A stretch of 62,502 bases of DNA from Alphaproteobacteria bacterium (GCA_029289325.1 JARFTV010000003.1:17168-79669); one strand, 5' to 3'; shown: positions 36,570 through 45,750, numbered from the stretch's first letter. A program made the numbers and translations. Notes: a model not told the origin generated them from the letters alone.

Positions 36570-36745
36570 CAAAGCCCGGGTACGGCGCGCCTGAGATCGT
36601 TATCCCTTCGGCGTCCCGGCTTTCCCGGGAACTCTCCAGAGTCTGTCGTCAGCTACGGTCCCTTGCGCCTGAGAGTTTACCGGGGCGGTTGCTCCTTCGG
36701 CACCGTCGGGCCTGAGAGCCCGCCGGATTCTCCCGAACCTGACGC
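36570..36745 (-). promoter_or_regulatory. Tandem glycine riboswitch before gcvT
   Basis: On the minus strand the RNA has two gcvT-type aptamers. Aptamer 1: GGGAGAATCCGG, CCGAAGGAGCAA (36700-36689), then CTCTCAGGCGCAAGGGACC. Aptamer 2: ACTCTGGAGAG, CGCCGAAGGGATAA (36612-36599), then ATCTCAGGCGC. Together they match the glycine-binding tandem consensus. About 90 bases remain between aptamer 2 and the gcvT start for the expression platform. Confidence 0.93.
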
Positions 36746-36807
36746 TCTTTGCCTACCGCAAAGCCCGGCATCCGGGCAAGAGGATTCGGAATACGACGGT
36801 ATGCCGC

Positions 36808-36827
36808 GCCTGACCGACGCGTCAGGC
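36808..36827 (-). terminator. Hairpin at the MATE stop codon
   Basis: GCCTGAC-N6-GTCAGGC overlaps the last codons and stop of the MATE gene. No T-run follows. It may separate the MATE transcript from the glycine riboswitch leader. Confidence 0.35.
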
Positions 36828-38222
36828 CCGCCGTTCACCGGGACTTGCCACCGGCTCGGTCTCCGGCTCCGGCGCCGGGCGGCCGCGCGGACCATGCGCA
36901 CCGGGCGAGCGGATCGCCAGCAGCGCCAGCCAGGCCGCCGCAAGGCCGAAGACCACGCCACCCAGGGCCTGACCGACCAGCACCCCCTCCGCCCCCCAAT
37001 ACTGGCCCAGCCACAGCGCCAGCGGGATCGTGCCGACGGTATGCCGCCCCCAGTTCACCACCGTCGACCAGAACGGCCGCCCAAGGTTGTTGCAGACCGC
37101 ATTGCCGACGAAGATCATCCCGTTGAAGAACCACAGCAGCGCCAGCGGCCCGCAGAACAGATAGACCATATCCCGCGTCAACCCCTCGGCCTGGAAGGCA
37201 TCCGCTATCGGTCCACGCAGCGTGAAGAGGAGTGCCGAGACCGCAAGGATCACCAGGGCGGTGAAGATCAGCCCATCGCGGAACGCCCGCCGTACCCGGT
37301 CCATCCGCCCGGCCCCGAAGTTCTGCCCCACGATCGGCCCGATCGCCCCCGACAGGGCGAAGATGACGCCGAAAGCGACCGGAGTAAGCCGCCCCGCTAT
37401 CGCCATCCCCGCCACGGCTGCCTCGCCATAGGCGCTGGTCGCGCGCGTCACGAAGGCCTGCCCCACCGGCGTCGCCACCTGCGTCAGGATCGCCGGCACG
37501 GCAATGGCCCAGATCGGCCCCATGTCGGCCGCGACCTGCCGCACCCTCGGCCGGTCAAACCCGCCATATTTCCGCCGGATCGGCTGCAGCGCCATCCAGG
37601 CGATCACCACCCGCGCCGCCACGCTGGCAATCGCCGCCCCCGTCAGCTCCAGCCCCAGCCCGAAGATCAGCACCGGGTCCAGCGCCGCCGTCGCCACCGC
37701 CCCCCAGACCGTCGCCATCATCGCCGCCCGCGCGTCGCCATGGCTGCGCAGCACCGCGCCGCCGATCATGCCCACCATCAGCAGGGGCTGCGACGGCACC
37801 ACGATCTGCAGGAAATGCACCGCCAGCGCCGCCGTCTCGCCGGACGCGCCCAGAAGCCCGACCAGCGGCCAAAGGAACAGCCAGACCACCGCCGCAAAGA
37901 GCGAGCCGAAGACAAAGCCCAGTACCAGCCCCGTCGTCGTCTTCTCCCGCGCCAGGGCCTGGTCCCGCGCCCCCAGAGCCCGCGCGACCAGCGCGCCGAC
38001 GCCGATCGACATCCCGATGCCGAAACTCGTGGTGAAGAACAGGATCGCCCCGGCATAGCCGATGGCCGCCGCCAGCTCCGCGCGCCCCAGAAGGGCGATG
38101 TAGAACATGTTGATCAGATCGACGACAAAGACCGCCATCAGCCCGACCGACGAGGTAAGCGCCATCACCGACACATGCCGGAACAGGTTCCCCTCGACGA
38201 ATTTCGCCTGCTGCCCTGCCAT
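36822..38222 (-). CDS. MATE-family multidrug/metabolite exporter
   Basis: The product has 466 residues and twelve TM segments. The N-terminal RHVSVMALTSSVGLMAVFVVDLINMFYIALLGRAELAAAIGYAG is typical of the MATE fold, and the second half repeats it (GDAR...TVWGAVATAALDPVLIFGLGLELTGAAIASV). The substrate is unknown. GAGGAG precedes the ATG. It lies downstream of gltX, separated by the dispersed hairpin element. Confidence 0.92.
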   Translation of the reverse strand: MAGQQAKFVEGNLFRHVSVMALTSSVGLMAVFVVDLINMFYIALLGRAELAAAIGYAGAILFFTTSFGIGMSIGVGALVARALGARDQALAREKTTTGLVLGFVFGSLFAAVVWLFLWPLVGLLGASGETAALAVHFLQIVVPSQPLLMVGMIGGAVLRSHGDARAAMMATVWGAVATAALDPVLIFGLGLELTGAAIASVAARVVIAWMALQPIRRKYGGFDRPRVRQVAADMGPIWAIAVPAILTQVATPVGQAFVTRATSAYGEAAVAGMAIAGRLTPVAFGVIFALSGAIGPIVGQNFGAGRMDRVRRAFRDGLIFTALVILAVSALLFTLRGPIADAFQAEGLTRDMVYLFCGPLALLWFFNGMIFVGNAVCNNLGRPFWSTVVNWGRHTVGTIPLALWLGQYWGAEGVLVGQALGGVVFGLAAAWLALLAIRSPGAHGPRGRPAPEPETEPVASPGERRA

Positions 38223-38260
38223 TCCCGCTCCTCAAGATGGAAGGGTCCAATCCCTTTCAT

Positions 38261-38306
38261 CTTTGCCCAAATATCCTCTGGGGGTCCGGGGGCGAAGCGC
38301 CCCCGG
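38261..38306 (-). repeat. Dispersed intergenic hairpin element, copy 2
   Basis: On the minus strand: CCGGGGGCG-CTT-CGCCCCCGG (9-bp stem), then GGACCCCCAGAGGATATTTG. The stretch GGGTCC-to-AGAGGATA is identical to copy 1 at 8531-8579. It lies between gltX and the MATE gene in the direction of transcription. Confidence 0.75.
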
Positions 38307-38321
38307 CGGCCAGCTCAGGGC

Positions 38322-39647
38322 TCAGACGCTCGGCACCTTGCGCAGAAGCGGCATGACATCGGCCATCTCCGGCCCCGCATCGCGCCCGGTCAGCGCCCGG
38401 CGCAGCGGACGGAACAGGTCCTTGCCCTTGCGCCCCGTCGCTTCCTTCACCGCCGCGGTCCACTCACCCCAGGTCGCCTGGGTCCAGGGCTTCGGCGGCA
38501 GCATCGCCAGGGCCTGTGCCACGAACTCCCGATCCGCCTCATCCACCACCGGCTCGGCCCCGTCGCGGAACAGGACCCACCATTCCTCCAGATCCGCCAG
38601 CACGGTGATATTGCCCTTGGCCACCGCCCAGAACGCCTCGGCCTCGCCATCCGGCACGCCCAGATCCAGCACCCGCTCGCGCACCGCCTCGAAGGGCAGC
38701 GACTGCACATGGTGGCGGGTCAGCGGGAACAGGTCCTCGGCATCGAACTTGGTCGGCGCGGCGCCGAACGAGCCCACGTCGAACCCCGCCACCAGCGCCT
38801 CCATGTCGGGCGCCAGTTCCACCGGCTTCGACGAGCCAAGCCGCGCCATCAGGGACAGCAGCGCCAAGGGCTCCACGCCCCGCGCCCGCAGGTCGCGCAA
38901 GCTCAGCACGCCCAGCCGCTTCGACAGCTCCTCGCCCTGCGGCCCGGTCAGCAGGCTGTGGTGCGCAAAGGTCGGGGGCACCCCGCCCAGGGCCTTCATG
39001 ATCTGGATCTGCGTCGCGGTGTTCGTCACATGGTCCGCACCCCGGACGATGTGGGTCACCCCCATCTCCACGTCATCCACCGACGAGGCGAAGGTATACA
39101 GCACCTGCCCATCCGCCTTGATCAGCACCGGGTCGCTTACCGAAGCCGCGTCGATCGAGATATCCCCTATGATGCCGTCCTTCCACTCGATCCGCTCATG
39201 ATCCAGCTTGAAGCGCCAGTAACCCTGCCGCCCCTCGGCGCGGTAGGCGGCCTTCTGCTCCTCGGTCAGCGACAAGGCCGCCCGGTCATAGACCGGCGGC
39301 TTGCCCATGTTCAGCTGCTTCTTGCGCTTCAGGTCCAGCTCGACGGGCGTCTCGAAACACTCATAGAACCGCCCCGCCGCCTTCAGCCGCTCGGCCGCCG
39401 CAGCATAGCGGTCCATCCGCTTGGACTGCTGCTCGATCCGGTCATAGCGGATCCCCAGCCAGTCCAGATCCGCCTTCAGCCCGTCGATATATTCCTGCTT
39501 CGACCGCTCCTGATCGGTATCGTCCAGCCGCAGGATGAAGGTCCCGCCGTTCTGTCGCGCGATCAGATAGTTCATCAAGGCGGTGCGGAGGTTCCCCACA
39601 TGGATCCAGCCGGTGGGCGAGGGGGCGAAGCGGGTGATGACGGTCAT
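38322..39647 (-). CDS. gltX: Glutamate--tRNA ligase
   Basis: The product has 441 residues and is a class I aminoacyl-tRNA synthetase. The HIGH-type motif is PSPTGWIHVGNLRTAL and the KMSKS-type motif EELSKRLG. The anticodon-binding C-terminal domain is present. Alphaproteobacteria often carry two gltX paralogues, one of which can charge tRNA-Gln with Glu; this shorter type could be either. Start set at the ATG at 39647 (MTVITRFAPSPTG). Confidence 0.93.
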   Translation of the reverse strand: MTVITRFAPSPTGWIHVGNLRTALMNYLIARQNGGTFILRLDDTDQERSKQEYIDGLKADLDWLGIRYDRIEQQSKRMDRYAAAAERLKAAGRFYECFETPVELDLKRKKQLNMGKPPVYDRAALSLTEEQKAAYRAEGRQGYWRFKLDHERIEWKDGIIGDISIDAASVSDPVLIKADGQVLYTFASSVDDVEMGVTHIVRGADHVTNTATQIQIMKALGGVPPTFAHHSLLTGPQGEELSKRLGVLSLRDLRARGVEPLALLSLMARLGSSKPVELAPDMEALVAGFDVGSFGAAPTKFDAEDLFPLTRHHVQSLPFEAVRERVLDLGVPDGEAEAFWAVAKGNITVLADLEEWWVLFRDGAEPVVDEADREFVAQALAMLPPKPWTQATWGEWTAAVKEATGRKGKDLFRPLRRALTGRDAGPEMADVMPLLRKVPSV

Positions 39648-39872
39648 GGCCTTGGGCTCCTTGGAACGCCCTTCCCTGTCACAAGCCCCGCGCCTTGTCC
39701 AGTTTCGGCCCCAGTATCGGCCCCAGTCCAGCGTCGTCCCGCGTCCGGTTTCGGGCCGCGCGCGCATCCTTCCGTGGCAACGCCTTTGCTGGCGGCTCGA
39801 TGCCGCCGGCAAAGGCACGCCCGCCAGCCCGAGCCTCTTCCCCCCGCATCGCCCCTCCCCTATCTTCACGCC

Positions 39873-40283
39873 ATGACCAATCCATCGCCCGACGCCATCG
39901 CCCCGACCCTTGCCCTGATCGAGCAACTCGCGCATGAGGCGATCTCGACCCTCCCCGATCCCTTCCGCGAGCCCGCCACCCATGTCCGCCTCCGGGTCGA
40001 GGATTTCCCCGACGACGACATGGTCGAGGAACTCGGCCTGAGCGACCCGTTCGAACTGACTGGCCTTTACGAAGGCGTGCCCCTGACCGAGAAATCCACC
40101 GCCGATCAGGTCATCCGCCCCGACGTTGTCTGGCTTTTCCGCCGCCCGATCCTCGACGAATGGGCCGAGCGCGGCAATGTCTCGCTGCAGGAGCTGGTCA
40201 GCCACATCGTCGTCCACGAACTCGCGCATCATTTCGGCTGGTCCGACGAGGACATCGCCACCATCGACCCGTGGTGGGAGTGA
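39873..40283 (+). CDS. Zincin-fold metallopeptidase family protein
   Basis: The product has 136 residues. The zinc motif is HELAHHFGWSDEDI near the C-terminus (HExxHxxGxSDE), typical of the small, stand-alone metallopeptidase-like family once called DUF1025. The family lacks a known substrate. The start ATG at 39873 gives the usual length. It is divergent from gltX. Confidence 0.88.
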   Translation: MTNPSPDAIAPTLALIEQLAHEAISTLPDPFREPATHVRLRVEDFPDDDMVEELGLSDPFELTGLYEGVPLTEKSTADQVIRPDVVWLFRRPILDEWAERGNVSLQELVSHIVVHELAHHFGWSDEDIATIDPWWE

Positions 40284-40393
40284 CCAGCCCCGCACATCGC
40301 CTGTGCGGTCCCGCACCCCGGTGACAGAACCGTGACCGGACGCAGGGTCACAAGGCCCTATCCTTCAGGCACATGCAACCCGAAGGAGGACCC

Positions 40394-41326
40394 ATGACCA
40401 CCCTGTCCCGCCGTCAGGCGCTTCTCGCCGGTGCCACCATGCCCCTCGCCGCCACCTTCCTCCCCGGCGCCGTCAAGGCGCAGGAAACCATGCAGGGCTC
40501 CGGCTTCGCGCCCTGGAACCGCTTCAAACTCGGCAGTTTCGAGGTGACGACCCTCCTCGTCGGCAGCCGCCCGCTGGAAAACCCGCAGGAGACCTTCGGC
40601 ACCAATGCCTCGCCCGAGGAATTCGCCGCCCTCTCCGAAGCCAATTTCATCCCCGCCGACAAGTCGCAGAACTTCTTCACCCCCACCGTGGTGAACACCG
40701 GGGCCGAGATCATCCTCTTCGACACCGGCCTCGCCGCCGAGGGCACGCTTGCCGCCCTCTCCGCCGCCGGCATGACCCCGGACATGGTGGACGTGGTGGT
40801 GATCACCCACATGCACGGCGACCATATCGGCGGGCTGATGGGCGCGGACGGCACCACGCCGACTTTTGCCAACGCCCGCTATGTGACCGGCGCAGTGGAA
40901 CACAATGCCGCCACCGAAGCCGGGGACGAGGGCTTCATGAAGAACGTGGCCCCGCTGAATGACCGGTTCACCTTCCTTGACGATGGCGGCAGCCCGGCTT
41001 CGGGGATCACCGCCGTCGCTGCCTTCGGCCATTCGCCCGGCCACATGGTCTATCAGATCGAATCCGACGGCCAGCGCCTGATGGTGACGGCAGATACCGC
41101 CAACCATTATGTCTGGTCACTGCAACGGCCTGACTGGGAGGTGCGCTTCGACCGGGACAAGGCCGCCGCCGCCGCCACGCGCAAGGCGGTCTTCGGCCAG
41201 ATCGCCGCCGACCGCATCCCCTTCATCGGCTACCACATGCCCTTCCCCGGCATCGGCTATGTCGAGGCGGCGGGCGAGGGCTTCCGCTATGTCCCGGCCA
41301 GCTACCAGCTGATGCTGAACGGCTGA
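40394..41326 (+). CDS. Tat-exported metallo-beta-lactamase-fold hydrolase
   Basis: The product has 310 residues. The N-terminus TLSRRQALLAGATMPLAATFLPGAVKA is a twin-arginine signal (SRRQAL), so the folded, metal-loaded enzyme is exported to the periplasm. The dinuclear metal motif is ITHMHGDHIGG, with further His in FGHSPGHMVY. The group includes quorum-quenching lactonases and methyl-parathion-hydrolase-like enzymes. The substrate is not predictable. Start at the ATG at 40394, with AAGGAGG at 40383-40389. Confidence 0.9.
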   Translation: MTTLSRRQALLAGATMPLAATFLPGAVKAQETMQGSGFAPWNRFKLGSFEVTTLLVGSRPLENPQETFGTNASPEEFAALSEANFIPADKSQNFFTPTVVNTGAEIILFDTGLAAEGTLAALSAAGMTPDMVDVVVITHMHGDHIGGLMGADGTTPTFANARYVTGAVEHNAATEAGDEGFMKNVAPLNDRFTFLDDGGSPASGITAVAAFGHSPGHMVYQIESDGQRLMVTADTANHYVWSLQRPDWEVRFDRDKAAAAATRKAVFGQIAADRIPFIGYHMPFPGIGYVEAAGEGFRYVPASYQLMLNG

Positions 41327-41438
41327 GTCCCCGACCCGGCGTCCTCAAGCCACGACTCTGTCCCCGGCCTCGACCGTCGGGGGCGGTTCCATTTCCGCAG
41401 GATGCGTTTATGATAGCGGTAACACGAACAGGTGCCGC

Positions 41439-42386
41439 ATGTCCCAAGCCCCGATCCTGACCCTGACGCTCAACCCCGCGCTCGACATGGCGACCGAGGT
41501 GGCCGAGCTGATCCCGAACCACAAGCTGCGCTGCGACGAGCCGCTGCTCGATCCCGGCGGCGGCGGGCTCAACGTCTCCCGCGCGATCAAGTCTCTCGGC
41601 GGCGACAGCCTGGCGCTGGTCGCCCTTGGCGGGCTGACCGGCGACCGGCTTGCGGGGCTGATCCGGGCCGAGGGGGTGACCTTCCTCTCGATCCTCGGCC
41701 CCGGCGAGACGCGCCAGTCGCTGACCGTGAAGGTCACCGCCACCGGCGACCAGTACCGGTTCATGCTCCCCGGCCCGGTCTGGGGCGCGGCCGAGCGGGC
41801 GCGGGTCTTCACCCTCCTCGGCGCAACCGCCCGCCCCGGCGGCTTTTCCGTGCTGTCGGGCAGCCAGCCACCCGGCGTTCCGGTCGATTTCCCGGCCCAG
41901 CTTGCCGCCTCGATGCCCGAGACGCGCGTCATCCTCGACACCTCCGGCGCCACCCTGGCAGCGGCGGTGCGCACCCCGATCCCCGGCCTGCACGTCCTGC
42001 GCATGGACGGGCCCGAGGGCGAGGAACTTGCCGGTCGCCCCCTGGCCAGCCTGGAGGATACCGCCGCTTTCGCCCAGTCGCTGGTCCACAGGGGGGTGGC
42101 GAAGATCGTCATCATCGCCCGCGGCGCCGAGGGCAACCTGCTGGCCAATGCCGACGAGCGGCTCTTCGCGAAGGCGGCGAAGGTGCAGGTGAAATCCACC
42201 GTGGGCGCCGGCGACAGTTTCGTCGCGGCCTTTGTCCTGGCGCTGGCGCGCGGCCAGTCCCATGCCGAGGCCCTGTCCCTGGGCTCCGCCGCCGCCTCGG
42301 CCGCAGTGACGACCGACGCGACCCAGCTCTGCCGACCCGAGGATGTGATGCGTCTCTTGCCGGAATGTCAGGTCACTGCGGTCTAG
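41439..42386 (+). CDS. PfkB-family hexose-phosphate kinase
   Basis: The product has 315 residues. It is a PfkB/ribokinase-type kinase: LTLTLNPALDMATEV at the N-terminus, GGGGLNVSRAIKSLGGDSLALVALGG, and the C-terminal catalytic motif VKSTVGAGDSFVAAFVLAL (catalytic Asp in GAGDS). The N-terminal pattern is that of the PfkB/FruK/LacC/TagC group. Context gives no sugar transporter, so 6-phosphofructokinase 2 is only one possibility. Confidence 0.87.
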   Translation: MSQAPILTLTLNPALDMATEVAELIPNHKLRCDEPLLDPGGGGLNVSRAIKSLGGDSLALVALGGLTGDRLAGLIRAEGVTFLSILGPGETRQSLTVKVTATGDQYRFMLPGPVWGAAERARVFTLLGATARPGGFSVLSGSQPPGVPVDFPAQLAASMPETRVILDTSGATLAAAVRTPIPGLHVLRMDGPEGEELAGRPLASLEDTAAFAQSLVHRGVAKIVIIARGAEGNLLANADERLFAKAAKVQVKSTVGAGDSFVAAFVLALARGQSHAEALSLGSAAASAAVTTDATQLCRPEDVMRLLPECQVTAV

Positions 42387-42390
42387 GTTC

Positions 42391-42480
42391 GGGTGGGCGC
42401 ATCGCCCACCCTACGCGACACGATCCCCAAATCGCCGGACCGCCTGCGGGCCGTCCGTAGGGTGGGCGATCCGCCCACCT
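42391..42480. repeat. Two GGGTGGGC-type palindromes after the kinase gene
   Basis: GGGTGGGCG-CAT-CGCCCACCC (42391-42411) and GGTGGGCG-ATC-CGCCCACC (42461-42479) lie 50 bases apart between the convergent kinase and MORN genes. Each continues with GTAGG or CCTAC. A third, longer copy lies at 45723-45750. They look like short REP-type elements that also serve as two-way terminators. Confidence 0.75.
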
Positions 42481-42484
42481 TCCT

Positions 42485-43927
42485 TCAGGGCGCGCCCGCC
42501 CCCTCCTCCGGGGCCGTCGCTTCGGTCGGGGCCTCGGGCGTCCCCTCCGGCGGCGCGGTCAGGATGCCGTTCTGCCAGATACCCTCCGCCACCTGACCCG
42601 AGGGATAGGTCATCCTGCCCTGCCCCTCGCGCCGCCCGGCCTTGAACGCGCCTTCATAGACTTCGCCCCCCGGATAGGTCGCGGTGCCCTCGCCCTCCAT
42701 CTGCCCGGCCAGCCAGCGCCCGACATAGCGGAACCCCTCGGCGGTCGAGAACTCGCCCTCGCCATGCCGGAGCCCGGCCTTGAACCCGCCCTTGTACTGG
42801 CTCCCGTCCGGATAGCTCGCCGACCCCACGCCCTCGCGCTGGCCCTCGACCCAGTCTCCTTCATAGCGATAGCCGTCGGGATGGGTGATGACGCCCACCC
42901 CCTGCGGACGGGCATTGCGGAAGGCGCCTTCATAGACCCGGCCGTCGGCATAGGTCGCGCGCCCCTCGCCCGCGATCAGCCCCTTGTCCCAGTTGCCCTG
43001 ATAGGTCGTCCCATCGGGATAGGTGATCGCCCCCTGACCATGCGGCTGGTCGGCCAGCATCGCGCCGATATAGACCGAGCCGTCGGGATAGGTGATCGAC
43101 CCGGTCCCCTCCATCCGGCCCTCGACCCAGGTGCCCTCGTACTTGAACCCGTCGGCGGCGGTGAACACGCCCTGGCCGTGGCGGCGGTCCTGCTGCCACT
43201 GGCCCTCATAGACATCGCCATTCTTGTGGGTCAGCGTCCCGCGCCCCTCGCGCTGGCCGTTGGTGAAGGCGCCCTCGTAGATATCGCCGTTGGGCTGCAC
43301 CAGCCGGCCCGTGCCGTTGATCTGCCCCTCGGCCCAGTCACCCTCATAGGCCAGCCCGTCCGGCATGGTCAGCTTCCCCTTGCCCGACCGCTGCCCGGCC
43401 ACCAGCGTCCCTTCATAGGTCGCGCCATCGGGATAGGTGATGCGGCCCGCCCCCTCCTTCACGCCCAGAAGCCAGTCGCCCTCATAGGTATAGCCCGAGG
43501 GATTGGTCAGCTTGCCCTTTCCGTCATGCTGGCCCCGCACGAAACTGCCTTCATAGACCGAGCCGTTGGCATAGCGCGCCACGCCCTGCCCGGTCATCTG
43601 GCCCTGCACCCAGTCGCCCTCATAGGTCCGACCGTCGGGCGCCGTGATGCGCCCCTTGCCCTCGGGCTGGCCCTTGACGAAGCTGCCTTCATAGATCGAC
43701 CCGTTGGGATAGCGCGCCGTGCCCACTCCGGTGATCTCGCCCTCGACCCATTCGCCGCTGTACTCAAAGCCCGAGGGCAGGCGGTAGGTGCCCATGCCGT
43801 GCTGGCGGCCGTTCTGGAAGGTCCCCTCATAGACCGAGCCGTCGTCATACTGCTTGGTCACGATATCCCCGTCCTGGGCCAGGGCGGGCAGCGCAAGCAG
43901 GGATACAAGGACGGCAAGACGACGCAT
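42485..43927 (-). CDS. Exported MORN-repeat protein (18 repeats)
   Basis: The product has 480 residues. A signal peptide (RRLAVLVSLLALPALA) is followed by eighteen contiguous 23-residue MORN repeats of the form YEGxWxxGxxxGxGxxxYPDGxx, plus a partial nineteenth. A short Pro/Glu/Ala-rich tail closes the protein (PEGTPEAPTEATAPEEGAGAP). The protein should be a long curved beta sheet in the periplasm or at the surface. The repeats are regular in length, with no gaps. Function unknown; MORN arrays bind lipids or proteins in other systems. Confidence 0.92.
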   Translation of the reverse strand: MRRLAVLVSLLALPALAQDGDIVTKQYDDGSVYEGTFQNGRQHGMGTYRLPSGFEYSGEWVEGEITGVGTARYPNGSIYEGSFVKGQPEGKGRITAPDGRTYEGDWVQGQMTGQGVARYANGSVYEGSFVRGQHDGKGKLTNPSGYTYEGDWLLGVKEGAGRITYPDGATYEGTLVAGQRSGKGKLTMPDGLAYEGDWAEGQINGTGRLVQPNGDIYEGAFTNGQREGRGTLTHKNGDVYEGQWQQDRRHGQGVFTAADGFKYEGTWVEGRMEGTGSITYPDGSVYIGAMLADQPHGQGAITYPDGTTYQGNWDKGLIAGEGRATYADGRVYEGAFRNARPQGVGVITHPDGYRYEGDWVEGQREGVGSASYPDGSQYKGGFKAGLRHGEGEFSTAEGFRYVGRWLAGQMEGEGTATYPGGEVYEGAFKAGRREGQGRMTYPSGQVAEGIWQNGILTAPPEGTPEAPTEATAPEEGAGAP

Positions 43928-44056
43928 GGACGATTCCCCCGGGGCTGATGGCCCCGAAAGGTAAGGGGCGGGCCGAAATGTGACAAGCGCCGCCGGGCGC
44001 CCGGCTTTCCCTTCACCGTCAACCTGCTAGAAGGAGGACAGCAAGGGGGCCCCGCG

Positions 44057-45715
44057 ATGACCGACATCTTCCGTCTGCAACTGGCGCAGCTCAATCCGGT
44101 GGTCGGCGACATCGCCGGGAACGCCACCCGCGCCCGCGCCGCCTGGGCCTCGGCCAAGGCCGCCGGCGCCGACATGGTCGCCCTGACCGAAATGTTCATC
44201 ACCGGCTACCAGACCCAGGACCTGATCCTGAAACCCGCCTTCGTTTCGGATGCCATAGCTGCGGTCGAGCGGCTGGCCGCCGATTGCGCGGACGGTCCGG
44301 CGCTGGGGATCGGCGGGCCGGTGCTGGCCGGGCTGAAGCTCTACAACGGCTACTACATCCTGCACGGCGGCAAGATCCAGGCCCGCGTCCTGAAACACCA
44401 CCTGCCGAACGACGCCGTCTTCGACGAACGCCGCGTCTTCGCCTCGGCCGATGTCCACGGACCCTACGTGGTGAACGGCGTCCGCATCGGCACACCCATC
44501 TGCGAGGATGCCTGGCATCCCGATGTCGTCGAGACCCTTGCCGAGACCGGGGCCGAGATCCTGCTGGTCCCGAACGGCAGCCCCTACCACCGCGGCAAGC
44601 CGAACCTGCGGCTGAACCTGATGGTGTCCCGCGTGGTCGAGACCGGCCTGCCGCTGGTCTACCTGAACATGGTGGGCGGTCAGGACGACCAGGTCTTCGA
44701 CGGCTCCTCCATGGTGCTGAACCCCGGCGGGCGGCTTGCCGCGCAACTGCCGCAGTTCGACGAGACCGAGGTGCTGGTCACCTTCCGCCGCACCGTCGAA
44801 GGCTGGCAGGCCGATCCGGGCGAGATCCACGAGATCCCCCCGATCGGTGAGGCCGACTATCGCGCCTGCGTCCTCGCGCTTGGCGACTACATGCGCAAGA
44901 CCGGGTTCGGGAAGGCCGTCCTCGGCCTGTCCGGCGGCATCGACTCGGCCATCGTCGCGGCGATGGCGGTGGATGCACTCGGGCCGGAAAACGTCCGCTG
45001 CGTCATGCTACCCTCGGAATTCACCTCCGCCCATTCGCTGGAGGACGCCACCGCCGCCGCCCGCGCGCTTGGCTGCCGGCTGGACACGATCCCGATATCG
45101 GGCCCGCAGGCCGCCGTGACCGAGGCGCTCGCCCCCCTTTTTGCCGGGACCGAACCGGGGATCACCGAGGAAAACATCCAGAGCCGGATCCGCGGCCTTC
45201 TCCTGATGGCGCTGTCCAACAAGTTCGGCGAGATGCTGCTGACCACCGGCAACAAGTCCGAGATGGCGGTCGGCTACTGCACGATCTACGGCGACATGAA
45301 CGGCGGCTACAACCCGGTCAAGGACATGTACAAGACCCGCATGTTCCTGACGGCCCGCTGGCGCAACGAACACCACCGCCCCTGGATGAAGGGCCCGGCC
45401 GGCGAGGTGATCCCGCAGCGCATCATCGAGAAACCGCCCTCGGCCGAGCTGCGGGCGAACCAGACCGACCAGGACAGCCTGCCGCCCTATGAGATCCTGG
45501 ACGAGATCCTGGAATGTCTGGTCGAAAAGGAAATGTCGGTGCCCGAGATCGTGGCGCTTGGCCATGACCATGCCACGGTGAAGAAGGTGGAGCATCTCCT
45601 CTACATCGCCGAGTACAAACGATTCCAATCCGCGCCGGGGGTGCGGCTGACGCAAAGGGCGTTCTGGCTCGACCGGCGCTACCCCATCGCGAACCGCTGG
45701 CGAGACCCGGGCTGA
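44057..45715 (+). CDS. nadE: Glutamine-hydrolysing NAD+ synthase
   Basis: The product has 552 residues. The N-terminal nitrilase-type glutaminase has the Glu-Lys-Cys triad in ALTEMFITGY, VLKHHLPNDAVFDE and GTPICEDAW. The C-terminal ATP-pyrophosphatase has LGLSGGIDSAIVAAMAVDALG. It makes NAD from deamido-NAD with glutamine as nitrogen donor. Family length is normal. It converges with the photolyase gene, with a 28-bp palindrome between. Confidence 0.96.
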   Translation: MTDIFRLQLAQLNPVVGDIAGNATRARAAWASAKAAGADMVALTEMFITGYQTQDLILKPAFVSDAIAAVERLAADCADGPALGIGGPVLAGLKLYNGYYILHGGKIQARVLKHHLPNDAVFDERRVFASADVHGPYVVNGVRIGTPICEDAWHPDVVETLAETGAEILLVPNGSPYHRGKPNLRLNLMVSRVVETGLPLVYLNMVGGQDDQVFDGSSMVLNPGGRLAAQLPQFDETEVLVTFRRTVEGWQADPGEIHEIPPIGEADYRACVLALGDYMRKTGFGKAVLGLSGGIDSAIVAAMAVDALGPENVRCVMLPSEFTSAHSLEDATAAARALGCRLDTIPISGPQAAVTEALAPLFAGTEPGITEENIQSRIRGLLLMALSNKFGEMLLTTGNKSEMAVGYCTIYGDMNGGYNPVKDMYKTRMFLTARWRNEHHRPWMKGPAGEVIPQRIIEKPPSAELRANQTDQDSLPPYEILDEILECLVEKEMSVPEIVALGHDHATVKKVEHLLYIAEYKRFQSAPGVRLTQRAFWLDRRYPIANRWRDPG

Positions 45716-45722
45716 TCCGAAC

Positions 45723-45750
45723 GTAGGGTGGGCGATATCGCCCACCCTAC
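45723..45750. terminator. 28-bp perfect palindrome between nadE and the photolyase gene
   Basis: Each arm is GTAGGGTGGGCGAT, with no loop spacer. It lies 7 bases after nadE and 1 base before the photolyase stop codon, so it is well placed as a two-way terminator. It belongs to the same repeat family as 42391-42480. Confidence 0.75.

Noticed and set aside
36750-36779. A possible promoter GGGCAA/TGCCTA (minus strand TTGCCC-18-TAGGCA) for the gcv operon
   Set aside because: Position is right, but both hexamers match consensus at only about half the bases.
34968-40283. A 1771-residue open frame on the + strand
   Set aside because: It runs antisense to gcvH, gcvT, MATE and gltX. Only the last 136 residues (from 39873) are a real gene, the zincin.
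42764-43948. A 394-residue repetitive + strand frame
   Set aside because: It is the mirror of the MORN repeats; the repeat period carries over to the opposite strand.
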